Shown here: positions 14,909-22,816 of the stretch, in pieces | Layout: every line of letters begins with the position of its first letter | Numbering within the stretch: position 1 is the stretch's first letter | Origin: JBBDNC01 sp040877875 | GTDB lineage: Bacteria; Bacteroidota; Rhodothermia; Balneolales; Balneolaceae | Length of the DNA stretch: 27,676 nt | Assembly: GCA_040877875.1 (NCBI GenBank) | Contig: JBBDNC010000067.1 | Coordinates: 1 to 27,676, forward strand | Direction of reading: 5' to 3' | The notes under the pieces: generated by a model | What the model was told of the DNA's origin: nothing | Databases searched by the model: none | The model's input: only the letters and a program-made list of their open reading frames with translations | Position numbers and translations under genes: made by a program

Positions 14909-16976
14909 TAAGCAAAGTTCCTGGGGATCCTTACTGGGAAAAAGGTCGGACGTCCTGGTGTCGTCCAGTGTTATCCTGATTCTTCTGGTCATGATTCTGC
15001 CGATTGCCCCGCAGTTTCTCGACTTTTTTCTCGCACTCAATGTGTCTTTGTCCATTATCGTTCTGCTGGTTGCTTTCTATACCCTGAGGCCTCTGGAATT
15101 TGCCGTGTTTCCTGGGATGCTGTTGATATTGACCCTGTTCAGACTGTCCCTGAATGTCGCTTCGACCCGGCTTATCCTGAGTGAAGGATATGCCGGAAAT
15201 CTGATTGATGCATTTGGTAATTTTGTCGTCCAGGGAAATTATGTGATCGGCATCATTATATTTGCCGTACTCGTCATTATTAATTTTGTGGTAATCACCA
15301 AGGGCGCCTCGAGAATCGCTGAAGTCTCTGCCCGGTTTACCCTTGACGCCATGCCGGGGAAGCAAATGGCCATTGATGCGGACCTGAGCGCCGGTTTGTT
15401 GACCGATGAAGAAGCAAAACAAAGAAGAGAGGAAATCTCCCGGGAAAGTGACTTTTACGGGGCGATGGACGGAGCCAGTAAATTTGTCCGCGGAGACGTT
15501 ATCGCCGGGCTGCTTATTACTTTCATAAACATTATCGGCGGACTGATCATCGGGACGATGCAACATGGGCTTACCATGGGTGAAGCCGCCGCACGATTTA
15601 CTCTTTTAACAATCGGCGACGGACTTGTCAGTCAAATTCCTGCCCTGTTAATCTCCACTGCTGCCGGAATTATTGTAACCCGGGCGGCTTCTGAAAACAA
15701 CCTGAGTTTTGAAATCACCGGGCAACTGTTCGGAAATTCAAAAGTCGTTTTTCTTGCCGCCATCTTCATATTTATCATGGGAATTCTTCCGGGGATGCCT
15801 GCAATCCCATTTTGGATTATCTCCGGATTCCTGTTTATCCATGCCAACAAAACCAATAAAGTCGACGCACTTGAGGTCACCGAAGCCGAAGAAAAGAAAC
15901 AACTTGAGGAACAGTCGTCCGATAAGGTGGAAGACTACCTGCTGATGGATACCCTTGAACTGGAAATCGGCTACAGTATCATTCCCCTTGTGGATCCGGA
16001 TCAGGGTGGAGATTTATTGGATCGAATGGCGTCCCTGCGAAAGCAACTTGCTCTCGAACTCGGAATCCTCGTCCCCCCGATCAGAATCCGGGATAATGTA
16101 CAGCTTAACGCAAACCAGTATGTAATTCGGATGAGAGGGATTAAACAGGGAGACAGTGAACTGCTTCCTGATTACCATCTCGTTCTGCTGCCTGCCGATA
16201 TTCATATAGATCTGAAAGGAGTTAAAACAAAAGATCCGGCATTTGGCATGGATGCGTTGTGGGTAAGCTCCAAGAACAAAGCCGAAGCCGAAAAGAACGG
16301 GCTGTCTGTGATTGAAGCCGGAGCTGTCATTACAACCCACATGATCGAAATCATCAAACGCAATGCAGATAAGCTCCTGGATCGCCAAATGGTGAAAAAG
16401 CTGGTCGATAACCTCAAGGAATCCTCACCGGCAGTCATTGAAGAATTAATCCCTGACAAGATGAGCTACGGCGGTATCCAGAAAATCCTGAAACGGCTGC
16501 TCAAGGAACAGGTTCCCGTCAGGGATTTGAATACGATCCTCGAAACCGTAGCAGATTATCAGGATAAGACAACAAACCCCGAGGTATTGACCGAATACGT
16601 CCGGAATTCCCTGGCCGACACGATCACCCGTCAATATAAGGACTCCGACAACTGTGTCACGGCTGCCGTATTGGAAAGCAATCTTGAATCTCACCTGATT
16701 ACCCAGGCACAACAGGGAAGCCTGCATCCGAGCACTCTCGGATTCACACCCAATACCGTTGAGAAAATGTATGTTGCCTGCAACAAGGTTACCGAAATGA
16801 TGACCTCAGAAGGCTATAAACCGATACTTCTTACATCCCCCGTGCTTCGTCCGGCCCTTTACGATTTCCTGGTCTCGGTGATACCGGAAATCGTAGTGTT
16901 GTCTTATAACGATTTGACGATCGACGTTCAAATCAAAAAGTATGACCAGATCGAACTTAAAACCGATGAACTGTAA
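14886..16976 (+). CDS. flhA: Flagellar export gate protein FlhA
   Basis: FlhA forms the nonameric export channel ring that docks substrate-chaperone complexes. The first about 310 residues hold some eight membrane helices, with the FHIPEP-family loop (R-F-T-L-D-A-M-P-G-K-Q-M-A-I-D-A-D-L and S-D-F-Y-G-A-M-D-G-A-S-K-F-V-R-G-D) between them; the C-terminal half is the cytoplasmic domain (Q-Y-V-I-R-M-R-G, G-I-Q-K-I-L-K-R-L-L-K-E-Q-V-P-V-R-D-L). Start chosen at the second in-frame ATG: it leaves about 23 residues before the first helix, as in other FlhA, and a 23-base overlap with flhB. An ATG at 14850 would add 12 Lys-rich residues and cannot be excluded. Confidence 0.94.
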   Translation: MNIFEQNNKQSSWGSLLGKRSDVLVSSSVILILLVMILPIAPQFLDFFLALNVSLSIIVLLVAFYTLRPLEFAVFPGMLLILTLFRLSLNVASTRLILSEGYAGNLIDAFGNFVVQGNYVIGIIIFAVLVIINFVVITKGASRIAEVSARFTLDAMPGKQMAIDADLSAGLLTDEEAKQRREEISRESDFYGAMDGASKFVRGDVIAGLLITFINIIGGLIIGTMQHGLTMGEAAARFTLLTIGDGLVSQIPALLISTAAGIIVTRAASENNLSFEITGQLFGNSKVVFLAAIFIFIMGILPGMPAIPFWIISGFLFIHANKTNKVDALEVTEAEEKKQLEEQSSDKVEDYLLMDTLELEIGYSIIPLVDPDQGGDLLDRMASLRKQLALELGILVPPIRIRDNVQLNANQYVIRMRGIKQGDSELLPDYHLVLLPADIHIDLKGVKTKDPAFGMDALWVSSKNKAEAEKNGLSVIEAGAVITTHMIEIIKRNADKLLDRQMVKKLVDNLKESSPAVIEELIPDKMSYGGIQKILKRLLKEQVPVRDLNTILETVADYQDKTTNPEVLTEYVRNSLADTITRQYKDSDNCVTAAVLESNLESHLITQAQQGSLHPSTLGFTPNTVEKMYVACNKVTEMMTSEGYKPILLTSPVLRPALYDFLVSVIPEIVVLSYNDLTIDVQIKKYDQIELKTDEL

Positions 16977-16996
16977 ATCCCTAAACATTTGCCGCC

Positions 16997-18469
16997 ATGA
17001 TTTTACGAAAAATTTCCGGTAAGACCCTTGAAGAAGCCCGAAACCGTGCAATTGACCAATACGGAAATCAATTTGTTATTGTTGAAACCATCGACAGCAC
17101 CCATGCAGGGTCGGCGTTTATTACCATTGCCATTGAACCGAAGTCCGAATCATCCCAAAATGATCGAAAAGGAAAGAAACCGAATCCTTCTTCTTCCATT
17201 ATTCAACCGCTTTTACACCAGGTGGAGCAATTATTGGAATCAGGCAGTGAAACGTTCACTTCATTAAAAAACATCTCTCTGCCATCCTATTTGCATTCAT
17301 CTTCCGGGAAAGAAAAATCTACACAGGATCAAAAAGACCAAAAAAAACGTAACAAATCCACTCCTGGAGTCTCTTATATAAAGGCAGCCTCCAATCAAAC
17401 CCGAAAAAATTCAAATAGTGAAAAAATTCAACTGCAAACCCTGCATAAGGAGACTTCATCCCCCGAGCCGAAACCGGATTCAGACTCCTTAGGGTTCAGG
17501 GAACACTTCAGAAAAAAACCCGATCGGAACAGGGATCAAGAACAGGACACCCAGATGATCAAATTGAACCGAAGACTGGAATTTCTTGAAAATATGGTTC
17601 GTAAGTTTGCAGATGATCAGTCCGAATATTCCGGAATTCCCCTCTATCGTTACTTGCGCAAACAGCATTTCAAACCGGAAATCCTGCTGGATTGGTTTGA
17701 CAAATCCGTTCATCTGAAAGGGATGGACTCATCCGGTAACACCTCTCTGGAACAATCGGTCATCGCCAGAATTGAAGATTATTTTGACTCCAATAACCCA
17801 TTATCCGAGTCAAACAGACATCTGTTCACCTCCTTCCCCGGTGTAAATATTTCCAAAACTGTCTCTGCCATTGCCGACCATTGCCGGATGAGAGGGTACA
17901 AATTTGACATTGGAATCATCTTTTCCGATTCCTTTGAATCCGACGACCAGAGTTTTCAACTCATGGACTCGTTCAAGGTATTAAATACTTCCTGTTTCGA
18001 TATTGTCACACACCGGGATTGGCAAAATATTTTAAACCAAACGGATGAGGAGACATTTCATTTCCTGGTAACACTTCCTCTGCCATTCGACTTCAGCAAG
18101 GTAGAATCGCGATGGAGCCATATAAACCGGGTACTTGGAGAATATCATTCGGTAAAACACCACTTTATCTCCCATTCCCTTCACAATCCGACTGAAATCA
18201 TCAGCATGTTACCTCTTAATCATGCTTTCAAACCGGACTACATCACATTAACGAATCTCGAAATGTGTCAATTGAATTTTGGCAAACTGACGGACTATAA
18301 GGAATTAGCTGATTTCGACTTCGGGTTTCTTCATAAAGCCGGCAAGCCCCTGACCGAACCCTTCGGAAGAATTGAACGGAATCTGTCCGAACTGATCTTA
18401 CAGCCGTTCAATCAACCGGGGAAATGGCAGGAGGGAATGGATCAACAAAAAGCGGCCGCCTCTATGTAA
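16997..18469 (+). CDS. flhF: FlhF homologue with a degenerate GTPase domain
   Basis: The protein has 490 residues. FlhF is an SRP-type GTPase that marks flagellar site and number. The N-terminus (M-I-L-R-K-I-S-G-K-T-L-E-E-A-R-N-R-A...V-I-V-E-T) matches the FlhF B domain, a low-complexity linker covers about 50-185, and a helical N-like region follows. In the G domain the P-loop equivalent reads P-G-V-N-I-S-K-T (281-288) instead of G-P-T-G-V-G-K-T, the G3 segment is V-T-L-P-L-P (358-363) instead of D-T-A-G-R, and G4 is T-N-L-E (419-422) instead of T-K-L-D. The fold therefore seems kept while nucleotide binding looks lost. It starts 20 bases after flhA, the standard place. FlhG is not next to it. 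Confidence 0.8.
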   Translation: MILRKISGKTLEEARNRAIDQYGNQFVIVETIDSTHAGSAFITIAIEPKSESSQNDRKGKKPNPSSSIIQPLLHQVEQLLESGSETFTSLKNISLPSYLHSSSGKEKSTQDQKDQKKRNKSTPGVSYIKAASNQTRKNSNSEKIQLQTLHKETSSPEPKPDSDSLGFREHFRKKPDRNRDQEQDTQMIKLNRRLEFLENMVRKFADDQSEYSGIPLYRYLRKQHFKPEILLDWFDKSVHLKGMDSSGNTSLEQSVIARIEDYFDSNNPLSESNRHLFTSFPGVNISKTVSAIADHCRMRGYKFDIGIIFSDSFESDDQSFQLMDSFKVLNTSCFDIVTHRDWQNILNQTDEETFHFLVTLPLPFDFSKVESRWSHINRVLGEYHSVKHHFISHSLHNPTEIISMLPLNHAFKPDYITLTNLEMCQLNFGKLTDYKELADFDFGFLHKAGKPLTEPFGRIERNLSELILQPFNQPGKWQEGMDQQKAAASM

Positions 18470-18513
18470 TTATCTGTTAAAAATTAATTTTCAATTAATA
18501 AAACCCAAAAATT

Positions 18514-18717
18514 ATGCTTATTCATATTTATACAACCATTGCACTCCTGATATTTTTTATCTTGATTATATCAGGCTCGGGAATAGAATCTGCCATGATA
18601 AGAAGTGCTGTATTATTTTCAGTCCTTGTTATCCTGACCAAAATTACCAAATTTGTCATTCAGATTATCAAAAAAACTCCAAGTCCTAACAATGAAACAA
18701 ATACCTCCACTCAGTAG
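18514..18717 (+). CDS. Small two-helix membrane protein of unknown function
   Basis: The protein has 67 residues. Two hydrophobic segments (about 5-21, I-Y-T-T-I-A-L-L-I-F-F-I-L-I-I, and 27-50, A-M-I-R-S-A-V-L-F-S-V-L-V-I-L) are separated by a short S-G-S-G turn; a basic stretch (K-F-V-I-Q-I-I-K-K) and an Asn/Thr-rich tail follow. I do not recognise a family. It lies 44 bases after flhF and 75 before fliA, the slot where flhG is usually found. No other frame there is plausible. It is A+T-richer than its neighbours, as expected for a hydrophobic protein. Confidence 0.6.
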   Translation: MLIHIYTTIALLIFFILIISGSGIESAMIRSAVLFSVLVILTKITKFVIQIIKKTPSPNNETNTSTQ

Positions 18718-18792
18718 TAAAACATTCTGACTTCCATTTTTTTAAGTCACACTACTATACTCATTACTCAATTGAACAAGTAATTTTATCGC

Positions 18793-19554
18793 ATGGAATT
18801 ATCACTTCAGGAATTGGTAGATACCTATTGTGATGAACCGACTACTGGCCTTCGAAATACAATCATTTCGGAAGCCATGCCCTTGGTTAAAAGCATTATT
18901 GGAAAAGTCCGTCGTCCCGATACGGCCTTATCCCAATATGAAGATATTGAAAGCGCCGGGATCATGGGGCTTTTACAGGCTCTTGAAAGCTATGACTGCG
19001 AAAAAAATATCCAGTTTAATACCTTCGCCTACTATCGAATCAGAGGGAATATCATAGACTATTTGAGATCGATCGATCAATTACCGAGGAATGACCGCAC
19101 GCTTTTTGGCAAAGCTCAACAGGCGATCGACCAACTCCAGCAAAAGCTCGGGCGGGAACCGGAAGATCAGGAAGTAGCCGAGGAGCTCGGTATTGAAATA
19201 GAAGATTACATGGAACTTTTAAGCGGAGTACAGCAGCGGGCGGTTTTATCCCTGGATCAACCGGCATATTCCGAAGGGAGCGGCCAGACGACCGTTTCGG
19301 ACCAGATAGAAAACAGGGAATTCGATCAACCGGATAAGATTCTTGAACAAGAAGATGTCTCACAAAATATCAAGCAAGCTATAAAACAATTTAAAGAACG
19401 CGAGCGCTTGATTCTTGCCCTGTATTACTACGAAAACCTTACCCTTAAAGAAATTGCCATGTTACTGGGCCTTACAGAAGCCCGCATTTCTCAAATCGTC
19501 GGAAAACTCCTGCTTCAGCTAAAATCAAACCTTGGATCGACGCTGCAAAGTTAG
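18793..19554 (+). CDS. fliA: Flagellar sigma factor FliA (sigma-28)
   Basis: A protein of 253 residues of the FliA group. Region 2 (about 30-95) reads Y-E-D-I-E-S-A-G-I-M-G-L-L-Q-A-L-E-S-Y-D, then F-N-T-F-A-Y-Y-R-I-R-G-N-I-I-D-Y-L-R. Region 3 (about 100-150) has L-G-R-E-P-E-D-Q-E-V-A-E-E-L-G-I. Region 4 (about 195-245) has L-I-L-A-L-Y-Y-Y-E-N-L-T-L-K-E-I-A-M-L-L-G-L-T-E-A-R-I-S-Q-I. FliA directs RNA polymerase to late flagellar promoters, and two sites of matching type are in this window; FlgM here is its antagonist. No Shine-Dalgarno is visible. It is the last gene of the flhB unit. Confidence 0.95.
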   Translation: MELSLQELVDTYCDEPTTGLRNTIISEAMPLVKSIIGKVRRPDTALSQYEDIESAGIMGLLQALESYDCEKNIQFNTFAYYRIRGNIIDYLRSIDQLPRNDRTLFGKAQQAIDQLQQKLGREPEDQEVAEELGIEIEDYMELLSGVQQRAVLSLDQPAYSEGSGQTTVSDQIENREFDQPDKILEQEDVSQNIKQAIKQFKERERLILALYYYENLTLKEIAMLLGLTEARISQIVGKLLLQLKSNLGSTLQS

Positions 19555-19595
19555 CTGAATGGACAGGATTTAAAAATAAAGATGAGGCCCTTCCG

Positions 19596-20477
19596 CTACA
19601 TACCGTTCATAGACTCCAATACTTTATATAACCCTTGTGTGCCCAGATTTTCATAACCTAACGCCATGGCACTTGTGTAAAACTGTTCCACCAGGGCCAG
19701 GCCGGGGAGGGAAAGCTCCATCCTCCGGGCTTCTTCGAGGGCAATCCGCATATCCTTGACAAAATGTTTGATGAAAAACCCGGGATCGTAATTATCCTGT
19801 GCAATTCTTGTTCCCAAGTTGTTGATCGACCAGGATGAAGCAGCTCCCTTGCCAATCACTGCGATCACCTCTTCAAGATCCATTCCGGCTTTACGGGCAT
19901 ATAAGAGGGATTCGACAACTCCGATCATGGTTCCAGCTATCAATATCTGATTGCTCATCTTTGTATGCTGACCTTTTCCCGGACCGCCCATATAGGCAAT
20001 ATTCTTTCCCATCAATTCAAAAAAAGGTTTCATATGGTCGAAATCCTCCCTCTTTCCCCCTGCCATAATTGCCAGAGTACCCTCCCGGGCTCCCACGTCT
20101 CCACCTGAAACGGGTGCGTCCAGCGTCCGGATCTTTTTCTTTGCTGCAATGTTATGGACTTGTTCCGCAAGAGCCGGAGTGGAAGTCGTCATATCAATGA
20201 TATAGGAGCCGTTTTGAGCATTCGAAATTAACCCGTCCTCTCCCAACATCAACTCTTCAACATCCCTGGGATAACCGACGATCGTAAATATATAATGGCT
20301 TTGCCGGGCTACTTCACCCGGCGAATCACACCAATTTGCCCCCGCCTCCAGCAGGCCATCTGCCTTTGAAGGTGTTCGATTAAAAACATTCACTTTATAC
20401 CCGGCACGTATGACGTGTTCACACATACTGCTGCCCATAACTCCCGTACCAATCCAGCCTACCGTTTCCATATTCAT
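19596..20477 (-). CDS. NAD(P)-dependent beta-hydroxyacid dehydrogenase
   Basis: A protein of 293 residues of the 3-hydroxyisobutyrate dehydrogenase / tartronate-semialdehyde or glyoxylate-succinic semialdehyde reductase family. The N-terminal Rossmann motif is G10-x-G12-x-x-G15. The substrate motif D120-A-P-V-S-G-G126 and following G-T-L-A-I-M-A-G-G are present, and the catalytic lysine sits in G-x-G-x-G-Q-H-T-K173-M-S-N. Length is typical. The cofactor and substrate cannot be decided from sequence alone. It is convergent to fliA (41 bases apart) and has its own 229-bp upstream region, so it is probably a separate transcript and unrelated to motility. Confidence 0.88.
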   Translation of the reverse strand: MNMETVGWIGTGVMGSSMCEHVIRAGYKVNVFNRTPSKADGLLEAGANWCDSPGEVARQSHYIFTIVGYPRDVEELMLGEDGLISNAQNGSYIIDMTTSTPALAEQVHNIAAKKKIRTLDAPVSGGDVGAREGTLAIMAGGKREDFDHMKPFFELMGKNIAYMGGPGKGQHTKMSNQILIAGTMIGVVESLLYARKAGMDLEEVIAVIGKGAASSWSINNLGTRIAQDNYDPGFFIKHFVKDMRIALEEARRMELSLPGLALVEQFYTSAMALGYENLGTQGLYKVLESMNGM

Positions 20478-20706
20478 GATATTTGGTTCTTAAATTCTAT
20501 GATTTCAGAGATCTGCCGGATCCAAAGTAGATTGCGAAAAAGTCAAGTTTGAAGAAGTTTGCGGGGTCATTCGAGATGAACAGAGTAATATTTACCCAAA
20601 AATAAGTACGCGAATTGACCCAAACCTGCTTTTCCCGGTAAATCAGATTTATTCCGGCCGACTCCTGCCGGGTACAAGTAACCAATATCTGACAACCAAA
20701 TCAACG
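20478..20706. other. Noncoding region between fliR end and dehydrogenase start
   Basis: This 229-bp stretch contains a stem-loop of 9 pairs with a 2-base bulge (20635-20643 with 20647-20657, loop CAG). No T-run follows on either strand, so it is not a classical terminator. It may end the fliR transcript by another mechanism. No convincing promoter for the dehydrogenase was found. Confidence 0.4.
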
Positions 20707-21489
20707 TCAACCACCTCCCAGGACTGACAAGATTTGATCCAGGTACTCCCAGATCCGGGTGAATATCATCTCAAATGCAATGGGGGCATAGGGCAGAACC
20801 CATAACATTAACATAAACCCTATTCCCATTTTCAAGGGAAGAGCGATAAAAAAGATGTTCGCACGAGGCATAATCCGGCCGAATATGGCAAATGAAAGGT
20901 CCATTAAAAAGAGTACAACAATAAAAGGAGAGGCAATTTGTACACCCAGTAGAAACAGAGAAGTGGCCATTTCAATAAAAACAGGTGCAGCCATTCCGGC
21001 CTGGACCGTACCGGGCGGTACGACATCGAAACTATGGGCAAGAGCCCGGATATAATAAGCATCCCCACCGCCACTAATAAATACAAACGTCCCCAGTAGA
21101 ATAAATAGCTGACTAATGATCGCCTGCTGTGCGTTGTTGACCGGATCTACAATGCTTGCAAAAGTCAATGCCGTATTTAAACTGAACAGCTCGCCTCCAA
21201 TTTGTAAGGCCGCAAATAAAATCTGGCCGGTCAAACCCATGGCAACCCCAACCAACAACTCTTTGAAAATAGCAACGGTTACCTGCAACATATTGGCATC
21301 GACAGGGATCACCATCCCCTGTACCGGAATGACCGGTAAAAGCATAACGGACAATACGAGGGAGAAAAAAATCTTGACACGCACAGGAATAGATCCGTTA
21401 CGGAAAAACGGAGCTGTCGCGATCAGGGCGCCTACCCGTACAAAGATGAGAAACGCCGCAAGGATCATTTCGACAGAGAGCAGTTCCAT
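20707..21489 (-). CDS. fliR: Flagellar export gate protein FliR
   Basis: A protein of 260 residues, hydrophobic throughout with about six membrane helices. Family features: F-V-R-V-G-A-L-I-A-T-A-P-F-F (16-29), I-P-V-R-V-K-I-F-F-S-L, F-K-E-L-L-V-G-V-A-M-G, I-G-G-E-L-F-S-L-N-T-A-L-T-F-A-S-I-V-D-P and the C-terminal F-I-A-L-P-L-K-M-G-I-G. With FliP and FliQ it makes the helical export-gate core in the inner membrane. It follows fliQ after 40 bases and is the last gene of the motA unit. Length is normal. Confidence 0.94.
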   Translation of the reverse strand: MELLSVEMILAAFLIFVRVGALIATAPFFRNGSIPVRVKIFFSLVLSVMLLPVIPVQGMVIPVDANMLQVTVAIFKELLVGVAMGLTGQILFAALQIGGELFSLNTALTFASIVDPVNNAQQAIISQLFILLGTFVFISGGGDAYYIRALAHSFDVVPPGTVQAGMAAPVFIEMATSLFLLGVQIASPFIVVLFLMDLSFAIFGRIMPRANIFFIALPLKMGIGFMLMLWVLPYAPIAFEMIFTRIWEYLDQILSVLGGG

Positions 21490-21529
21490 ATTAATTCCCG
21501 GCTAATAAAAAAAGGACATTAAAATTCTT

Positions 21530-21805
21530 TCAGTTGCTTTCATTGATGGTTCCGATAAATGTGATGGCTTGTTCCATAAAATCAATCGCATATTGAAGCA
21601 TAAATCCGAAAGCAACGAAGAGAATCACCGTTACCACAATCATTTTCGGCACATAAGCCAGTGTCATCTCCTGTATCGTGGTTACAGCTTGAAAAATGGC
21701 AACAATCAGACCGATAATCAGTGCTCCGATTAACACCGGGCCTGAAATCACGACCATTGCCTTCAAAGCTTCCTGCAGCCAAAATAACCCTACTTCAGTA
21801 TTCAT
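21530..21805 (-). CDS. fliQ: Flagellar export gate protein FliQ
   Basis: A protein of 91 residues with two membrane helices, the canonical FliQ size. Visible features are L-K-A-M-V-V-I-S-G-P-V-L-I-G-A-L-I-I-G-L (about 10-29), then I-F-Q-A-V-T-T-I-Q-E-M-T-L-A-Y-V-P-K-M-I (37-56), the diagnostic T-x-I-x-E-x-T-L-x-x-x-P-K segment. Four copies of FliQ wrap the FliP-FliR core in the export gate. It is separated from fliP by 210 bases, unusually far for these genes. Confidence 0.95.
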   Translation of the reverse strand: MNTEVGLFWLQEALKAMVVISGPVLIGALIIGLIVAIFQAVTTIQEMTLAYVPKMIVVTVILFVAFGFMLQYAIDFMEQAITFIGTINESN

Positions 21806-22015
21806 ATCTTGTCTTGTTGATTCATTACACTTTTAACTTTCCTGCCTCCCCGCCCGAAGGATCTCGGAGTATCCGGCCCCGCCAGAAGCAACAGCTTCGG
21901 CCGATACAAAGGTACTGCAGTTCATCCCGTCTGCCGGCCGGCTCCATACTTTACCCTTCTTTCTTCTTCGTTTCCATTCTATTCCTGGAAAACGGGAAAT
22001 TCTATATCATTCATG
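21806..22015. other. fliP-fliQ spacer with repeat-like sequence
   Basis: This 210-bp noncoding insertion separates two genes that are normally adjacent. It holds a GC-rich palindromic element TCTGCCGGCCGGC (21930-21942; its reverse complement matches 13 bases of the flgK-flgL element) and small hairpins, including GAAGC-AACA-GCTTC (21885-21898). It looks like a short dispersed intergenic repeat rather than a promoter. Confidence 0.5.
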
Positions 22016-22816
22016 TTAATTAAAACTTCGTACGAGGGATTCAACCAACAGATACCAACCGTCCGTCAGGACAAATACCAGAATCTTGAAAGGAAGAGAT
22101 ACAAGCACAGGCGGCAGGAACATGATTCCCATCGATAACAAAATGGAAGCCACCACAAGATCGATGACCATAAACGGCAGATAAATCAGAAAACCAATCT
22201 GAAATGCAATTCGTAATTCACTAATCATATAGGAAGGAACCACCACGTAAAGCGGCATTTCGTCCACATCGCTAACCGAATCGACATTTCCCATATCCAT
22301 GAATAACAAGAGATCTTTTTCACGAGTCTGTTTCATCATGAATTCCTTCAGCGGTAGGGCTGCACGGCTGAGAGCTTCCGTCTGTGAAATTTCCTCTTCT
22401 ATATACGGCTCAATCGCGTTTTGGTTAATTTCATTGAATGTCGACGCCATAATAAAAATCGTAATAAACATAGCCAGCCCGAGCAATACCTGGTTGGGAG
22501 GAGATTGCTGGGTTCCCAGGCCCATACGGAGAAAAAAGAAGACGACAATCAAACGGGTAAAACTTGTCATCATCGTGACGATCGCAGGACCGAACGAGAG
22601 GACCGTAAGCAGAATAAGAGCTTGAATGGCCAGGGAAAAATCTTCTACTTCTCCCCCGATATTGATATTTACACCAGACTGGCCTGACTGCTGTGCAACT
22701 CCTGTTTCCGGCAATCCTATCCAGCCGACTCCAATAATCATGAGAAAGATCAGGACTTTGCAGAACCTTCGACTCTCATGCTTATGTTTCCCGGAGATGT
22801 TTTTTTTGATAATCAT
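22016..22816 (-). CDS. fliP: Flagellar export gate protein FliP
   Basis: A protein of 266 residues. An N-terminal cleavable-type signal (about 19-42, V-L-I-F-L-M-I-I-G-V-G-W, ending G-V-A-Q) is usual for FliP. The core has L-S-F-G-P-A-I-V-T-M-M-T-S-F-T-R-L-I-V-V-F-F-F-L-R, then Q-S-P-P-N-Q-V-L-L-G-L-A-M-F-I-T (about 75-120), and the C-terminal F-Q-I-G-F-L-I-Y-L-P-F-M-V-I-D-L-V-V-A-S-I-L-L-S-M-G-M motif, here ending S-M-G-I-M. FliP forms the pentameric gate core. Start overlaps the fliO stop by 4 bases (ATGA). Confidence 0.95.
   Translation of the reverse strand: MIIKKNISGKHKHESRRFCKVLIFLMIIGVGWIGLPETGVAQQSGQSGVNINIGGEVEDFSLAIQALILLTVLSFGPAIVTMMTSFTRLIVVFFFLRMGLGTQQSPPNQVLLGLAMFITIFIMASTFNEINQNAIEPYIEEEISQTEALSRAALPLKEFMMKQTREKDLLLFMDMGNVDSVSDVDEMPLYVVVPSYMISELRIAFQIGFLIYLPFMVIDLVVASILLSMGIMFLPPVLVSLPFKILVFVLTDGWYLLVESLVRSFN

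Noticed and set aside
15533..15540. TTATCGGC, reverse complement of the sigma-28 -10 box
   Set aside because: Located inside flhA coding sequence with no -35 partner and no minus-strand gene downstream.
14931..15566. Long open frame (211 codons) antisense to flhA
   Set aside because: It lies wholly opposite a well-conserved gene, has a polar low-complexity composition (Gln/Asn/His-rich) and no recognisable domain.
18742..18749. TTAAGTCA before fliA, similar to the fliS -35 box
   Set aside because: No CCGATAA-like -10 at the needed distance, so autoregulation of fliA by sigma-28 is not supported here.
20497..20685. 62-codon minus-strand frame upstream of the dehydrogenase
   Set aside because: No Shine-Dalgarno, no domain, and composition unlike neighbouring genes; more likely noncoding upstream sequence.
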